Shown: positions 34,721 through 43,965 of the stretch, piece by piece | How the letters are laid out: each line of letters starts with the position of its first letter | How positions within the stretch are numbered: position 1 is the stretch's first letter | Assembly (NCBI RefSeq): GCF_015482765.1 | Contig: NZ_JADMLB010000050.1 | Location: 1-64,000 of the forward strand | DNA from: Halodesulfovibrio sp. | GTDB taxonomy: Bacteria > Desulfobacterota > Desulfovibrionia > Desulfovibrionales > Desulfovibrionaceae | Length of the DNA: 64,000 bases | Reading direction: 5' to 3' | The notes under the pieces: generated by a model | Told to the model about the DNA's origin: nothing | The model's database searches: none | What the model saw: the letters and a program-made list of their open reading frames with translations, nothing else | Program-made: the position numbers and the translations under genes

Positions 34721-36262
34721 ATGCAGATTACCATCATTGATTACACAGGTCGGAAAAAGTCCCTTACAGTTCCTCAGGCAGAGCCGCGTACCTTGGCTCA
34801 GGTTATTTTTACCAGCGGACTTGTTCCTGCCCCTCCCCTCTGCTCAGGATTGGGTCAGTGCGGAAAATGCAGAGTACGCTTCGTTGAAAATGCGCCACTT
34901 CCTGTTGGACCAGACACACTCATCTTTAAAGAACACGCAATTGACGCGGGCTGGCGTCTGGCGTGCAGGCACGAACCACAGGACGGTATGGTCATTGAAA
35001 TACCGGAAAACACCTATGTTCGGCACGTTGAAGTCGCGGATTCCAGTAGTAAAGCTTTACACCTTGCGATAGACCTCGGCACCACCAGCATGCACTGGAC
35101 ATTGCTTGAAGGCGCTAAACGCATTGCTTACGGTTCAGAACCGAACCCGCAGATGGGTGCCGGCTCGGAAATTATGTCCCGCCTGAGTTTTGCAGCATCT
35201 GAATCCGGAAAAGAAATTTTACAAGACCTTGTTGTCAGCAGAATAGCAGGGTTAATTGAAGAGTTAACTGAAAATTCATTTGGTTCGGTCGAGTCACTTG
35301 CCATTGCAGCTAACCCTGCCATGACATACCTGCTTTTAGGGCTGGATACCTCAGGGCTTGCTACTGCCCCTTACTCTCTCTCCTACAAAGGCGGGACTGT
35401 AGAAAAAATTGCAGATCTGCCTCCAGCGTATATTGCTCCATTGGCAGCACCGTTTGTCGGCGGAGACTTAACCGCGGGTCTTACTTCAATATTGCAAAAA
35501 GACCCTGAATATCCTTTTATCCTTGCAGACATGGGTACTAATGGCGAATTCATTCTCGCACTTAGTCCGGACAACTACCTTGTTACAAGTGTAGCACTCG
35601 GCCCAGCTCTGGAAGGTGTCGGACTGCATTACGGAGCAGCCGCCGCCAAAGGCATTGCTACTTCATACAAACTCACCCCCACAGGGCTTGTCCCGTCTGT
35701 AATGGGAGCGACCTATGCAGACGGTATCAGCGGAACAGGGTACCTCTCTCTTATCCACGCTCTTCGCAAAATCAACTTCATTTCCAGTGACGGCTTATTC
35801 ATTGAAAAGCAGACACAGGGACTCGGAGCGCGTCTTGCGGAGCGTCTGGAAATTCGACACGGCATCCAACACCTTGCACTGCCTGACAACATGTTCCTTT
35901 CTGCTGAAGACATTGAAGAGTTCCTCAAGGTTAAAGCAGCATTTACCTTTGCATTTACACGAATTTTAGAAACAGCGGATATTTCCGCATCGCAATTAAA
36001 AAATATCTATCTTGCCGGTGCTCTCGGAGAGCACTCAGATGTGCAGGATCTCGAAGGATTAGGATTCATTCCGGCTGGAATGGGCTCCAGAGTGGAAGCT
36101 GTAAACAACACCTCCCTGCAGGGAGCTGAACTGATGCTTATTGACCCCACCCTACGCAGCATGGCAGAAAGCCTGACCGCAAACTGTGAAGCCGTTGATC
36201 TCACCGCAGACCCCGACTTCACGCAAACATTTATGCGCCATATGCGCTTTACATTTATATGA
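34721..36262 (+). CDS. Ferredoxin/ASKHA-domain protein (RACo-like corrinoid activator)
   Basis: This 513-residue protein has an N-terminal plant-type [2Fe-2S] ferredoxin domain (C41, C47, C50, C82) followed by an ASKHA ATPase-like domain with DLGTTS near residue 117 and DMGTNGE near 270. This is the layout of RACo, which reductively reactivates corrinoid proteins at the expense of ATP. I prefer the ATG at 34721; a TTG at 34700 would add seven residues, and neither has a clear ribosome binding site. It overlaps the Rsm22-like gene by ATGA. No corrinoid protein or methyltransferase is nearby. Confidence 0.85.
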   Translation: MQITIIDYTGRKKSLTVPQAEPRTLAQVIFTSGLVPAPPLCSGLGQCGKCRVRFVENAPLPVGPDTLIFKEHAIDAGWRLACRHEPQDGMVIEIPENTYVRHVEVADSSSKALHLAIDLGTTSMHWTLLEGAKRIAYGSEPNPQMGAGSEIMSRLSFAASESGKEILQDLVVSRIAGLIEELTENSFGSVESLAIAANPAMTYLLLGLDTSGLATAPYSLSYKGGTVEKIADLPPAYIAPLAAPFVGGDLTAGLTSILQKDPEYPFILADMGTNGEFILALSPDNYLVTSVALGPALEGVGLHYGAAAAKGIATSYKLTPTGLVPSVMGATYADGISGTGYLSLIHALRKINFISSDGLFIEKQTQGLGARLAERLEIRHGIQHLALPDNMFLSAEDIEEFLKVKAAFTFAFTRILETADISASQLKNIYLAGALGEHSDVQDLEGLGFIPAGMGSRVEAVNNTSLQGAELMLIDPTLRSMAESLTANCEAVDLTADPDFTQTFMRHMRFTFI

Positions 36263-37386
36263 GCACAGTTCTTTCATTCCCGACAGCAAAAATCCGTAGC
36301 GTCTTAGACGGTTACGACAAAACATTAAACAAAGCCATGCCTCTCAAGGCGGCTCACAGACGCGATCTGCCTTATGCTGTCGCAGATCTTTCACGCATGC
36401 TTACAAATGAGCGTGGTGGTATGCGCGCCAACTACTGGTCTACCCCGCGTACTCTTTCTGCATATCTTCGCTTCTTTTTACCATGGAACCTGTACAGGCT
36501 TTCGTGGCTGCTTCCGCAGTTACATATTCCATTAAAAAACGGCGATACAATTCTTGATCTGGGTTCCGGTCCATTAACGTTTGTTCAGGCTCTCTGGCTC
36601 AGCCGTCCTGACCTCCGCAATAAAGATCTTACATTCATCTGTACTGATGTTGCGAAAAAACCAATGGAACACGGTCGCCGTATCTTTGAAGCAATGGCCG
36701 GTGTTGAACCTGGAAAAGGTCCTTGGAAAGTCAAGCTAGTACGTGAAACTCTTGAAAAAAGTCTTCGTAATAGCTACGGAAAAATGGCGTTAGTTGCCGG
36801 TGCAAATGTTCTGAACGAACTTTCACCAAGCCGTGGACAAACCATGGAAGACCGCTTTCTTGACCTTGCATACAATATGGCAAGTGCATGCAAAGAAGAC
36901 GGTTCTATTCTTTTTGTAGAACCGGGTACGCGTCTTGGCGGTAAAATCATCGGGCTGACCCGTGAAGGACTTCTTGAAGAAGGCTATCTGCCTAAAGCAC
37001 CTTGTCCACACGAAATGGAATGCCCTATGCTCGACCGCAACGCAAGCGGCTGGTGTCATTTTAATATGACCGCAGATCATGCACCTATGTGGCTGCGCGA
37101 TCTGACACAGCGTGCACGCATGAACCGCAAAAATGTAAGCCTCAGCTTCTTACTCGCAAGCAAGGCAGATCCTGAATATGCAGAAAACGTACGTGTTCTT
37201 TCTGATCCGGTTCTTATTCCGGGAAGAAACCAGAAAGCCCGCTACGCCTGCTCAAATAAAGGTCTTGCTCTACTTCATGAAGCCGAGAACTTTGAAAGCG
37301 GCAGTCTTGTCGATGTCGAGTGGCAGGATAAGCCACGTCGTGATGCTAAATCCGGTGCGTTGGAAGTTTTCCCTAAGCGCCGATAG
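36259..37386 (+). CDS. Rsm22/METTL17-family methyltransferase-like protein
   Basis: This 375-residue protein has a Rossmann methyltransferase domain with LDLGSGPLTF near residue 97 and a CPHEMEC..WCHF block. Cysteines C249, C255 and C266, plus C331, match the four iron-sulfur ligands described for the mitochondrial ribosome-assembly factor METTL17/Rsm22. A role in small-subunit maturation is inferred from the family. Its start overlaps the RACo-like stop (ATGA), and lipB follows 19 bp later. Confidence 0.85.
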   Translation: MSTVLSFPTAKIRSVLDGYDKTLNKAMPLKAAHRRDLPYAVADLSRMLTNERGGMRANYWSTPRTLSAYLRFFLPWNLYRLSWLLPQLHIPLKNGDTILDLGSGPLTFVQALWLSRPDLRNKDLTFICTDVAKKPMEHGRRIFEAMAGVEPGKGPWKVKLVRETLEKSLRNSYGKMALVAGANVLNELSPSRGQTMEDRFLDLAYNMASACKEDGSILFVEPGTRLGGKIIGLTREGLLEEGYLPKAPCPHEMECPMLDRNASGWCHFNMTADHAPMWLRDLTQRARMNRKNVSLSFLLASKADPEYAENVRVLSDPVLIPGRNQKARYACSNKGLALLHEAENFESGSLVDVEWQDKPRRDAKSGALEVFPKRR

Positions 37387-37405
37387 TTACAAATAGGAAT
37401 AAACA

Positions 37406-38050
37406 ATGCGTGTTGTTGATCTCGGACTCATTTCCTATGCTGAGGCTGAAAAAATTCAAATAGAAACATTGGAGAAAGTCGTTGAAGGTGCTGAGGAAAC
37501 TCTCTTCCTCCTTGAGCACCCGCCGGTAATTACATTCGGAAGAAACGGCGGCAGAGAGAATCTGCTGGTCAGCGACGAGTTCCTTGAACAACACAATATT
37601 GAACTCGCCCAAGCTGCACGTGGCGGGAACATTACCTGTCATTTCCCCGGTCAACTGGTGGCGTATCCCATATTCCGCGTCGCTAAAAAACCGGGAGGAA
37701 TGCGCGGGTTGTTTACAGACCTCGAAGAGGTCGTCATACGTGCCTGTTCTCATTACGGATTGGAAACTGCTAGGCAGGGAGGAAGACCCGGTGTATGGAT
37801 TGAGAACAGAAAAATCTGCTCCATAGGCATAGCTATGCGTAAATGGACCAGCTACCACGGACTTGCATTTAACGTTGGAAACAATGTCGATTTATTTTCT
37901 TTAATCACTCTTTGCGGCCTTGCCGATGCCGAGGCTACCTCGCTTGAAAGTGAGCTTGGTCGCAATGATATAGACATGCAGGAAGTGAAACATGTGCTCA
38001 CAGAAGCGTTCCGAACCGTATTTGCGGATTCCGCCTTGGCTCAGGGTTAA
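37406..38050 (+). CDS. lipB: Octanoyl-ACP:protein transferase
   Basis: This 214-residue enzyme moves octanoate from acyl-carrier protein to lipoyl domains. Family motifs are [16 protein letters not shown] near residue 72 and [14 protein letters not shown] near 130, with the catalytic Cys/Lys region in the latter half. The ribosome binding site is weak (ATAGGAATAA). Its last 59 bp overlap lipA, so the two are translationally linked. Confidence 0.95.
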   Translation: MRVVDLGLISYAEAEKIQIETLEKVVEGAEETLFLLEHPPVITFGRNGGRENLLVSDEFLEQHNIELAQAARGGNITCHFPGQLVAYPIFRVAKKPGGMRGLFTDLEEVVIRACSHYGLETARQGGRPGVWIENRKICSIGIAMRKWTSYHGLAFNVGNNVDLFSLITLCGLADAEATSLESELGRNDIDMQEVKHVLTEAFRTVFADSALAQG

Positions 38051-38891
38051 AATCCCTTGCAACAAGACATATTCTGCAACAACAGAACTGGTAAAAGACC
38101 TTAATCTCAACACCGTATGCCAAAGCGCAAAGTGCCCGAACATGTTCGAGTGCTTTACCGCGCATACTGCAACGTTTTTGATTATGGGCAATACCTGCAC
38201 GCGTAACTGTGCATTCTGTAATATCAGTAATGACCCTGTTGAAAAGCTTGATGCCGATGAACCGGCACGAGTGGCTGAAGCGGCAAAGCGCCTTGGACTG
38301 AAGCACGTGGTTATCACTTCTGTTACGCGTGACGACTTGATTGACGGCGGTGCAGACCACTTTGCAAAAACAATCCGTGCCGTCCGCGAAACTATTGCAG
38401 ACTGTAGCATCGAAGTTCTCATTCCTGATTTTCAGGGCAGTGAAACTTCACTCCAGATGGTCATTGATGCCCAGCCGGACATCATTAACCATAACGTAGA
38501 AACTCCTCCGATGTACTACGACTCCATTCGTCCTCAGGCTGATTACGAACAGAGTATTACATTGCTCAAGCGCGTAAAAAAAGCCGGATGCCGTTCAAAG
38601 TCCGGTCTTATGGTCGGCCTTGGAGAAACAGATGAAGAAGTGCGCGGTGTTATTGACGACCTCGCAGCAATCGACTGTGACATCGTAACAATCGGACAGT
38701 ACATGCGCCCTTCACGTCTGCATCCGGAAGTGAAACGCTATGTTCACCCTGATGTTTTCGATGAATATGCAGCATACGGAAAAAGCAAAGGCATTTCTCA
38801 TATGTTCAGTGCTCCGCTTGTCCGTTCTTCTTACAACGCTGCTATGTTTGCAGAAGAAGAAAAATCTAAAACAGTAGACGCTGCTTTATAG
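37992..38891 (+). CDS. lipA: Lipoyl synthase
   Basis: This 299-residue radical-SAM enzyme inserts two sulfurs into octanoyl groups. The auxiliary cluster ligands are C43, C48 and C54 ([12 protein letters not shown]), with the serine of RSSY near the C-terminus. The radical-SAM cluster is C69, C73 and C76 (CTRNCAFC). The ATG at 37992 has AGGA eight bases upstream inside lipB, so I accept the 59-bp overlap. Confidence 0.96.
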   Translation: MCSQKRSEPYLRIPPWLRVKIPCNKTYSATTELVKDLNLNTVCQSAKCPNMFECFTAHTATFLIMGNTCTRNCAFCNISNDPVEKLDADEPARVAEAAKRLGLKHVVITSVTRDDLIDGGADHFAKTIRAVRETIADCSIEVLIPDFQGSETSLQMVIDAQPDIINHNVETPPMYYDSIRPQADYEQSITLLKRVKKAGCRSKSGLMVGLGETDEEVRGVIDDLAAIDCDIVTIGQYMRPSRLHPEVKRYVHPDVFDEYAAYGKSKGISHMFSAPLVRSSYNAAMFAEEEKSKTVDAAL

Positions 38892-38903
38892 AACTCTCTT
38901 ATG

Positions 38904-38941
38904 TACGCCGTTCCCCCGCATAAGGGGGAGCGGCGTATTTT
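38904..38941 (+). terminator. Terminator of the RACo-like/rsm22/lipB/lipA operon
   Basis: TACGCCG plus TTCCCCC (38904-38917) pairs with GGGGGAG plus CGGCGTA (38924-38937), then T4. Confidence 0.82.
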
Positions 38942-39018
38942 AGTATGGCGCGCTGCAAAAGCACACTACCTATCCGGTGCAGCCCAAAGCCCCCGTCGAT
39001 GTTACCGATTTTTTTGCG

Positions 39019-39216
39019 GTGACACGAATCGCTGTAATCCATTATACTAGAGGAGGAAAACACCTAAAGCTGATACTTCCGCAATTTTCAGCTTCCGCAA
39101 TAGCTATCTTTTACGTGTAAGTTTGGATTTTTCTTGCTGTTTACACTGGAGAAGTTCTCCTTTTCTGGTAATCGCAGCACTTTTCGTCAACCGATTATTC
39201 CCAGAGAAAATCAACT
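39019..39216 (+). promoter_or_regulatory. Promoter and structured leader of the glycerate kinase gene
   Basis: GTGACA (39019-39024) and TATACT (39043-39048), 18 bp apart, form a plausible promoter. The leader of about 160 bases contains a strong AGGAGG near 39052 without a start codon after it, two direct copies of CTTCCGCAAT, and a stem AAGCTGA/TCAGCTT enclosing the first copy. The actual start at 39217 has only a weak ribosome binding site. Confidence 0.45.
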
Positions 39217-40545
39217 ATGAACGCACATCCAAAAGACATGTTACACGAAATTCTCGGTGCGGCGCTTACTGCGGTTGCGCCAGACAAAGCCGTCAGTAAG
39301 TTTGTATCCCTTGATGGAGATACGTTACTTATTGATGACGTAACCTATTACTTAAACACCTTTGAGAACATTTTTGTTGTCGGAGCCGGCAAAGGTGCCG
39401 CTCCCATGGCTGCAAAACTGGAAGAAATTCTCGGTGACAGAATAACTGACGGTGTTATCTGCGTAAAATACGATCACACCGTTCCGCTGCAAACTATCCG
39501 TGTAATTGAAGGAGCACACCCTGTTCCCGATGCTAACGGAGAGCGCGGCGCCCGTGCTATCCTTGATCTGGTTGCAACTGCCGGAAAAAAAGACCTTGTT
39601 CTCTGCTGTATTACGGGCGGGGCAAGTGCGCTGACACCTGCGCTGGTGGACGGCATTTCTTTACAAGAAGGCAAGCTTGCAACACAACTTCTTCTGGACT
39701 GCGGTGCAACAATAAATGAAATTAATGCGATACGTAAACATATGTCCATTTTCGGCAGCGGCAATCTTGCCCGTGCTGCCTACCCTGCCCCGCTTGCAGC
39801 ATTGATTATTTCAGATGTTGTCGGGGACAATCTTGATGTTATTGCTTCCGGCCCTACGTCTCCGGACAGCTCAACATTTAAAGATTGCATGGACATTTTT
39901 GAACGCTACAAACTCATGGATAAAGTGCCTGTCAACATCTTGGCACATATGGAAAAAGGGATTGAGGGAGCTATCTTTGAAACACCTAAAGTTGGCGACC
40001 CATCTTTTGATTCTGTACAAAACCTGCTTGTAGCAACAAATGAACAAGCGCTTGAAGCGGCTGCAGAACGCGCCAAAGAACTTGGCTTTACACCGCGAAT
40101 TGTCACCTCTTCCATGACAGGTGAAGCTCGAACTGTAGGAGCTGACATAGCAAAACAGGCACGAAGTTCAATAAACTCTAAAAGTGAAAAACTATGCTTG
40201 TTGTCAGGTGGTGAAACCACTGTGACACTCACCGGTAAAGGGCTCGGGGGACGAAATCAGGAAATGGCACTTGCAGCAGCAGTTGCCCTTGACGGATGCC
40301 CGAATATTGCGATGCTCTGTGCCGGTACAGACGGTTCAGACGGTCCTACAGATGCCGCCGGAGGCTTTGCCCTTCCGGATTCCTTACTGCGAGCGAGAGA
40401 GTGCCGTATAAACCCTCAGGTTTATCTGGCAGATAACGACTCTTACAACTACCTCAAAAGTACAGGCGACCTCTTACAGACCGGCCCTACACTCACCAAC
40501 GTTATGGATATATGCATTACGCTGGTACAGCATGAACCTTTTTAA
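39217..40545 (+). CDS. Glycerate 2-kinase (MOFRL family)
   Basis: This 442-residue kinase phosphorylates D-glycerate to 2-phosphoglycerate. It has the DUF4147 N-terminal domain (VVGAGKGAAPMA near residue 55; CCITGGASAL near 131) and a C-terminal MOFRL domain with GLGGRNQEMALAAA near 343. It stands alone between a promoter with leader and a strong terminator, so an associated glycerate pathway is not visible here. Confidence 0.93.
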   Translation: MNAHPKDMLHEILGAALTAVAPDKAVSKFVSLDGDTLLIDDVTYYLNTFENIFVVGAGKGAAPMAAKLEEILGDRITDGVICVKYDHTVPLQTIRVIEGAHPVPDANGERGARAILDLVATAGKKDLVLCCITGGASALTPALVDGISLQEGKLATQLLLDCGATINEINAIRKHMSIFGSGNLARAAYPAPLAALIISDVVGDNLDVIASGPTSPDSSTFKDCMDIFERYKLMDKVPVNILAHMEKGIEGAIFETPKVGDPSFDSVQNLLVATNEQALEAAAERAKELGFTPRIVTSSMTGEARTVGADIAKQARSSINSKSEKLCLLSGGETTVTLTGKGLGGRNQEMALAAAVALDGCPNIAMLCAGTDGSDGPTDAAGGFALPDSLLRARECRINPQVYLADNDSYNYLKSTGDLLQTGPTLTNVMDICITLVQHEPF

Positions 40546-40574
40546 GATATGCGCTTAGAATTCACATAAAACAG

Positions 40575-40612
40575 AAATCCCGGGCTGATGAACATCAGCC
40601 CGGGATTTTATA
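40575..40612. terminator. Terminator between glycerate kinase and HU genes
   Basis: AAATCCCGGGCTGATG (40575-40590) pairs perfectly with CATCAGCCCGGGATTT (40593-40608), 16 bp around a two-base turn. It serves both convergent genes. Confidence 0.88.
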
Positions 40613-40679
40613 TTCAAAGCAAAAAATGCTTGAACAGTACACCGATAAGCTATCGGCGTATCAGGTAAATCTCAAAGAA

Positions 40680-40955
40680 TTATTTTACAACTTCTTTAAG
40701 AGTTTTACCTGGAGTAAACTTAACAACTTTAGTTGCTGCAATCTCAATTTCTTCACCAGTGCGAGGGTTGCGGCCTTTACGTGCTGCACGCTCAACAACT
40801 TTGAAGCTACCGAAACCAGTGAATACTACAGAATCACCGTCCATGAGTGCTTCAGTAATAGTTTCGATGGTGGATTCGAGTACAGTTTCAGCCTGAGATT
40901 TAGAAGCAAGGTTAGCTTTAGTGAAAAGCTTTTCTACGAATTCAGCTTTTGTCAT
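40680..40955 (-). CDS. HU-family nucleoid protein
   Basis: This 91-residue DNA-bending protein has the family signature GFGSFKVVERAARKGRNPRT at 46-65, followed by the C-terminal FTPGKTLKE motif. Whether it is HU or an IHF-like relative cannot be fixed from sequence alone, but the start MTKAEFVEKLF favours HU. The ribosome binding site is GGAGAAC. It is monocistronic. Confidence 0.93.
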   Translation of the reverse strand: MTKAEFVEKLFTKANLASKSQAETVLESTIETITEALMDGDSVVFTGFGSFKVVERAARKGRNPRTGEEIEIAATKVVKFTPGKTLKEVVK

Positions 40956-41306
40956 GAAGTTCTCCGTTACATAATGTATGAGTTTAACAGACCAGTGGGT
41001 CTGATAATTTTTAATGGGGCGCTCGCGCCAGCAAAGAGCAATCGCAAAGCTTTATCAGTTTGTCAACAACGAATGCCCTGAAAACTGTTAATTCTCAGGC
41101 GTTGAGGGCTTTTTGTGTCATTTTTGTCCCCAAAATTCGGTTTCTTTCTTTTTCTATAATGTCGGTACAATGTCACATGTACGCTAAATCCCCTCATTCC
41201 GGCACTGCTACACTCTATTGGTATACTTTTTCTGAACGGATACTCACGGGTTGCTGTTATATACCATTTCGCTATACAAGTAAGCTCATTACAAGGAGCA
41301 ATCTGC
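40956..41306. promoter_or_regulatory. Divergent intergenic region between the HU and GyrI-like genes
   Basis: No gene is seen. On the HU side the minus strand carries TTGACA (41061-41066), a poor -10 seventeen bases later, and two leader hairpins: CAGACC/GGTCTG (40988-41003) and GGCGC/GCGCC (41018-41029). A TATAAT on the plus strand at 41155-41160 may serve the GyrI-like gene, with no good -35. Confidence 0.4.
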
Positions 41307-41774
41307 ATGGAAGTTGTCATAGAAACGCTACCCGATATCCGCGTAGCTGCTGTAAGAGAAGTCGGTCCCTACAACACATCCGCCCCTCAGGCGTGGAGTC
41401 AACTATCCTTGTGGATTGCAAAAAACGGCATGTTATCGAGGCACTCGATATTCTTAGGACTGCGTCACGATCCGACAACCACACCGGATGACCAAGTACG
41501 ATATGACGCTGCTGTCAGCGTATCTGAAGAAATTGACTCCACCGGAGTAGCACGGGAGCTGATCGTTCCCGGTGGCGAATTTGCCATGTACACACATCAA
41601 GGATCATACGAAACCATCAACGATGCGTGGAACAAGCTCTATTGGGAATGGCTTCCCAATAGCGGAAGAACTCCGGCTGACCAGCCAAATATCGAAATCT
41701 ACCTAAGTGATACGAACTTTTCTGCCGATAAAGAAATCATGACCAAATTACTACTCCCACTTCAGCCCATATAA
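41307..41774 (+). CDS. GyrI-like effector-binding domain protein
   Basis: This 155-residue single-domain protein has the GyrI/AraC effector-binding fold (PDIRVAAVREVGPYN at the start; GGEFAMYTHQGSYETINDAW near 92). Stand-alone members bind small amphipathic molecules, and some hydrolyse or sequester toxins. No HTH is attached. The ribosome binding site is AAGGAGC. It precedes the lipoprotein gene by 15 bp and is probably the first gene of a three-gene unit. Confidence 0.85.
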   Translation: MEVVIETLPDIRVAAVREVGPYNTSAPQAWSQLSLWIAKNGMLSRHSIFLGLRHDPTTTPDDQVRYDAAVSVSEEIDSTGVARELIVPGGEFAMYTHQGSYETINDAWNKLYWEWLPNSGRTPADQPNIEIYLSDTNFSADKEIMTKLLLPLQPI

Positions 41775-41789
41775 ACTTCTGGAGGCCAC

Positions 41790-42344
41790 ATGCTTCGCGC
41801 ACATCGCTCTTTAGTGTTATTGCTTTGCGCTGTACTGCTGACCATTACCGGCTGTGCATCATCTCAAGTACGTCTTCGCTATGTTCCGACAGAGGAACTC
41901 CCTGCTGTCACGTTTATGCAGCACGAAAATATTGGACTTGTGCAGTTCACTGACGCACGTCCGACACAAATTCTCGGCATCGACAAAGGAAAAGAATTAA
42001 CCGCTGTTTCCAATGTAGCCGCTTGGGTTACACGCGGTCTTGAAAAAGAACTGAAACGCCAAGGCGCAACAGTTACGTACGTCCTGAGTACACAACAGAT
42101 TACAGACATTCCTACACGGGTAACAGGAACCATAAGTAAACTTCAGGTTACACCGCTTTCTGCCGGTGAATACAGGGGAGAGCTGACGCTGACCATCGCC
42201 ATAAACGACGACCTCCCTACAACCTACAAGGCAACGGTTGTAAAACAAGGTGTACCGTACACCAATATTATTGAACCGTTATTAGCGGAGCTGTTACAGG
42301 AAGCAATTGCTCCTGCTGTCCCGACAATTCTTGCTGCTCAATAG
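41790..42344 (+). CDS. YajG-like lipoprotein
   Basis: This 184-residue protein has a lipoprotein signal peptide with lipobox ITGC (Cys at residue 22). The mature part alternates beta and alpha and includes WVTRGLEKELKRQGA near residue 76, a pattern like the YajG/LPP20-type putative lipoproteins. It is probably outer-membrane anchored and periplasmic. The ribosome binding site is GGAGG. Function is unknown. It is followed by the TPR gene four bases later. Confidence 0.82.
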   Translation: MLRAHRSLVLLLCAVLLTITGCASSQVRLRYVPTEELPAVTFMQHENIGLVQFTDARPTQILGIDKGKELTAVSNVAAWVTRGLEKELKRQGATVTYVLSTQQITDIPTRVTGTISKLQVTPLSAGEYRGELTLTIAINDDLPTTYKATVVKQGVPYTNIIEPLLAELLQEAIAPAVPTILAAQ

Positions 42345-42348
42345 TGCC

Positions 42349-43392
42349 ATGAAAATACTTCGCTCTCTACGCCTTGCCCTTGCTATCGTAAGCATACTTT
42401 TATGCGCCGGTACTCCTGCACATGCGACACCGGAACGTCTTGCGCCTGTGCCCTTTTCACACACAGTTAAAATTCCTTACGGGTATTCGCTTACCGAACA
42501 GGCAGCGACTGTCATTGCAGAAGCTTTTGCTTTGCATGGTGCATTTAAACGTGCTTCCCGATGGCTAGAGCACCGCCAGCAGTTGGCATGGACGTCAAAT
42601 ATCCCTCCCGCTCTGGCATCAAGAGACGAAGCGATCATTGCCACGCAGCTTTACAAGTTTCATCGCTCAAAAATATTCCGTTCCAAAGATATCGACGGAA
42701 CCTATATCAATGTTGAAGTAACAATCAGCCCGAAAGAACAATTCGATGAAAAGAGAATTCTTGCTCTAAGGCCGACTAGCTGTTCTACAATCTACGAAGC
42801 TGTTTTCAAAGCCGAAGAAAAATATCTGCAAAGCTTCTCGACAGCGGTGTTCGAGGACAAGCAACATACATACTTGCTGAACCTGAACCCCACATCAAAG
42901 TTCTTCTTTGACAACATCGCCAATCGCCTACGTGCCCTTAAGGCATATAGGAAATTGATACCGCGATATGGACAAGGACTTTGGGAAAATCCCCAAAAGA
43001 CATTGGCTGAAATTGACACACTCTTGCGCACTGCGCCGGACGAACCAATTCTGCTTCATGCTAAAGGCAGCCTTAACTTCCAATTAAAGGATACCGTTGA
43101 GGCAATTCGGTACTACAATGAAGCAATTGATCTTGAACCGGATTTAGTCATTGCACTTCATGACAGAGGGACTGCCTACGTTCGCGCGAATCTGGCAGAC
43201 ATGGCTCTCGTTGACTACGACAAGGCTATTTCGCTTTCTCCGCGAAACCCTCACCTTTACATATCACACGGATCTGCGGACCTTGTTCTTAAGAACTACG
43301 CATCCATGTGCAACAATTACCGTAAAGGCTGTGATCTGGGACTTTGCAATGAACTCAACTGGGGAATTGCTCGAGGCTTCTGTAAGCGCTGA
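42349..43392 (+). CDS. Secreted TPR-repeat protein
   Basis: This 347-residue protein has a signal peptide (cleavage likely after AHA, residue 26), an uncharacterised middle region, and at least two tetratricopeptide repeats around 230-320 (the AIRYYNEAIDLEPD and ALVDYDKAISLSPR helices). It ends with a Cys-containing segment GCDLGLCNELNWG. I chose the ATG at 42349, just after the previous stop; an upstream in-frame start lies inside the lipoprotein gene. A periplasmic scaffold role is inferred. Confidence 0.8.
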   Translation: MKILRSLRLALAIVSILLCAGTPAHATPERLAPVPFSHTVKIPYGYSLTEQAATVIAEAFALHGAFKRASRWLEHRQQLAWTSNIPPALASRDEAIIATQLYKFHRSKIFRSKDIDGTYINVEVTISPKEQFDEKRILALRPTSCSTIYEAVFKAEEKYLQSFSTAVFEDKQHTYLLNLNPTSKFFFDNIANRLRALKAYRKLIPRYGQGLWENPQKTLAEIDTLLRTAPDEPILLHAKGSLNFQLKDTVEAIRYYNEAIDLEPDLVIALHDRGTAYVRANLADMALVDYDKAISLSPRNPHLYISHGSADLVLKNYASMCNNYRKGCDLGLCNELNWGIARGFCKR

Positions 43393-43454
43393 TATCCGAT
43401 ACTAACCAGAGAGCATCCTGTGATGCTTTCATACTAATCCGACTTTCTCGATAC

Positions 43455-43488
43455 AAAAAAGAGGTGAAGCAGCTGCTTCACCTCTTTT
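43455..43488. terminator. Terminator after the TPR gene
   Basis: The palindrome at 43461-43484 has arms GAGGTGAAGCAG and CTGCTTCACCTC. It is perfect over 24 bp and flanked by A6 and T4, so it can work in both directions. Confidence 0.85.
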
Positions 43489-43492
43489 CGTA

Positions 43493-43790
43493 TTAAAGCT
43501 CAAAAGACGAGTCGGCCGTGCCCGAGGGGTAAGGGGCACGGCCGACGCTGCAAGGGAGGAGGATGAGTTGTGTGGCATCGCTGCCTTGCCACACGCAAGC
43601 CAACTGCTGCCTGTCGGCTTGGACTAACTCTGCTGTCTCCGCAAACGTTCGGAAACAAGCATCCATGTATCCACCATACCCTGAAAAAAGGAGTTCGCCA
43701 TTATATTCTGCGTTCTTAGTGACTACTTTTTTTCTCGTTAAACAAAGTAGATTGCTAAAACAGAATCTAACGCTAACAGACTATATTCTT
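43493..43790 (-). other. Structured element with an open frame lacking a normal start
   Basis: On the minus strand a frame is open from about 43780 to the stop at 43493-43495. Its first ATG (43666) would give 57 residues, beginning MDACFRTFAETAELVQ. The frame continues upstream with protein-like sequence (YNGELLFSGYGGYMDA) but has no ATG, GTG or TTG there. The same DNA forms strong hairpins: GTCGGCCGTGCCC (43511-43523) / GGGCACGGCCGAC (43534-43546) and TGTGGCA/TGCCACA (43571-43593). Between them, the minus strand shows CCTCCTCCC, an anti-Shine-Dalgarno sequence. It may be a small RNA, a gene fragment, or both. Confidence 0.45.
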
Positions 43791-43965
43791 TGTGTATTCA
43801 ATGTGTTTTCCACATACTATTTTTTGTATAAATTCTTTGTTTCTTATCAACAGGCTCATTCCCTTGGTATACGGGAAGATAACTGTCACACGAGACTTCA
43901 TGTCTTCATAAAAAACACAGATAGGGAACCTTGAAGTTCAAAAACTTGGAGCGTATGATCAACCA

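Noticed and set aside
43563-43934. Plus-strand frame of 123 codons with GGGAGGAGG before its ATG
   Set aside because: The purine-rich run directly abuts the ATG, the N-terminal half is antisense to the structured element, and the second half is an AT-rich hydrophobic translation without family features. I report the element itself instead.
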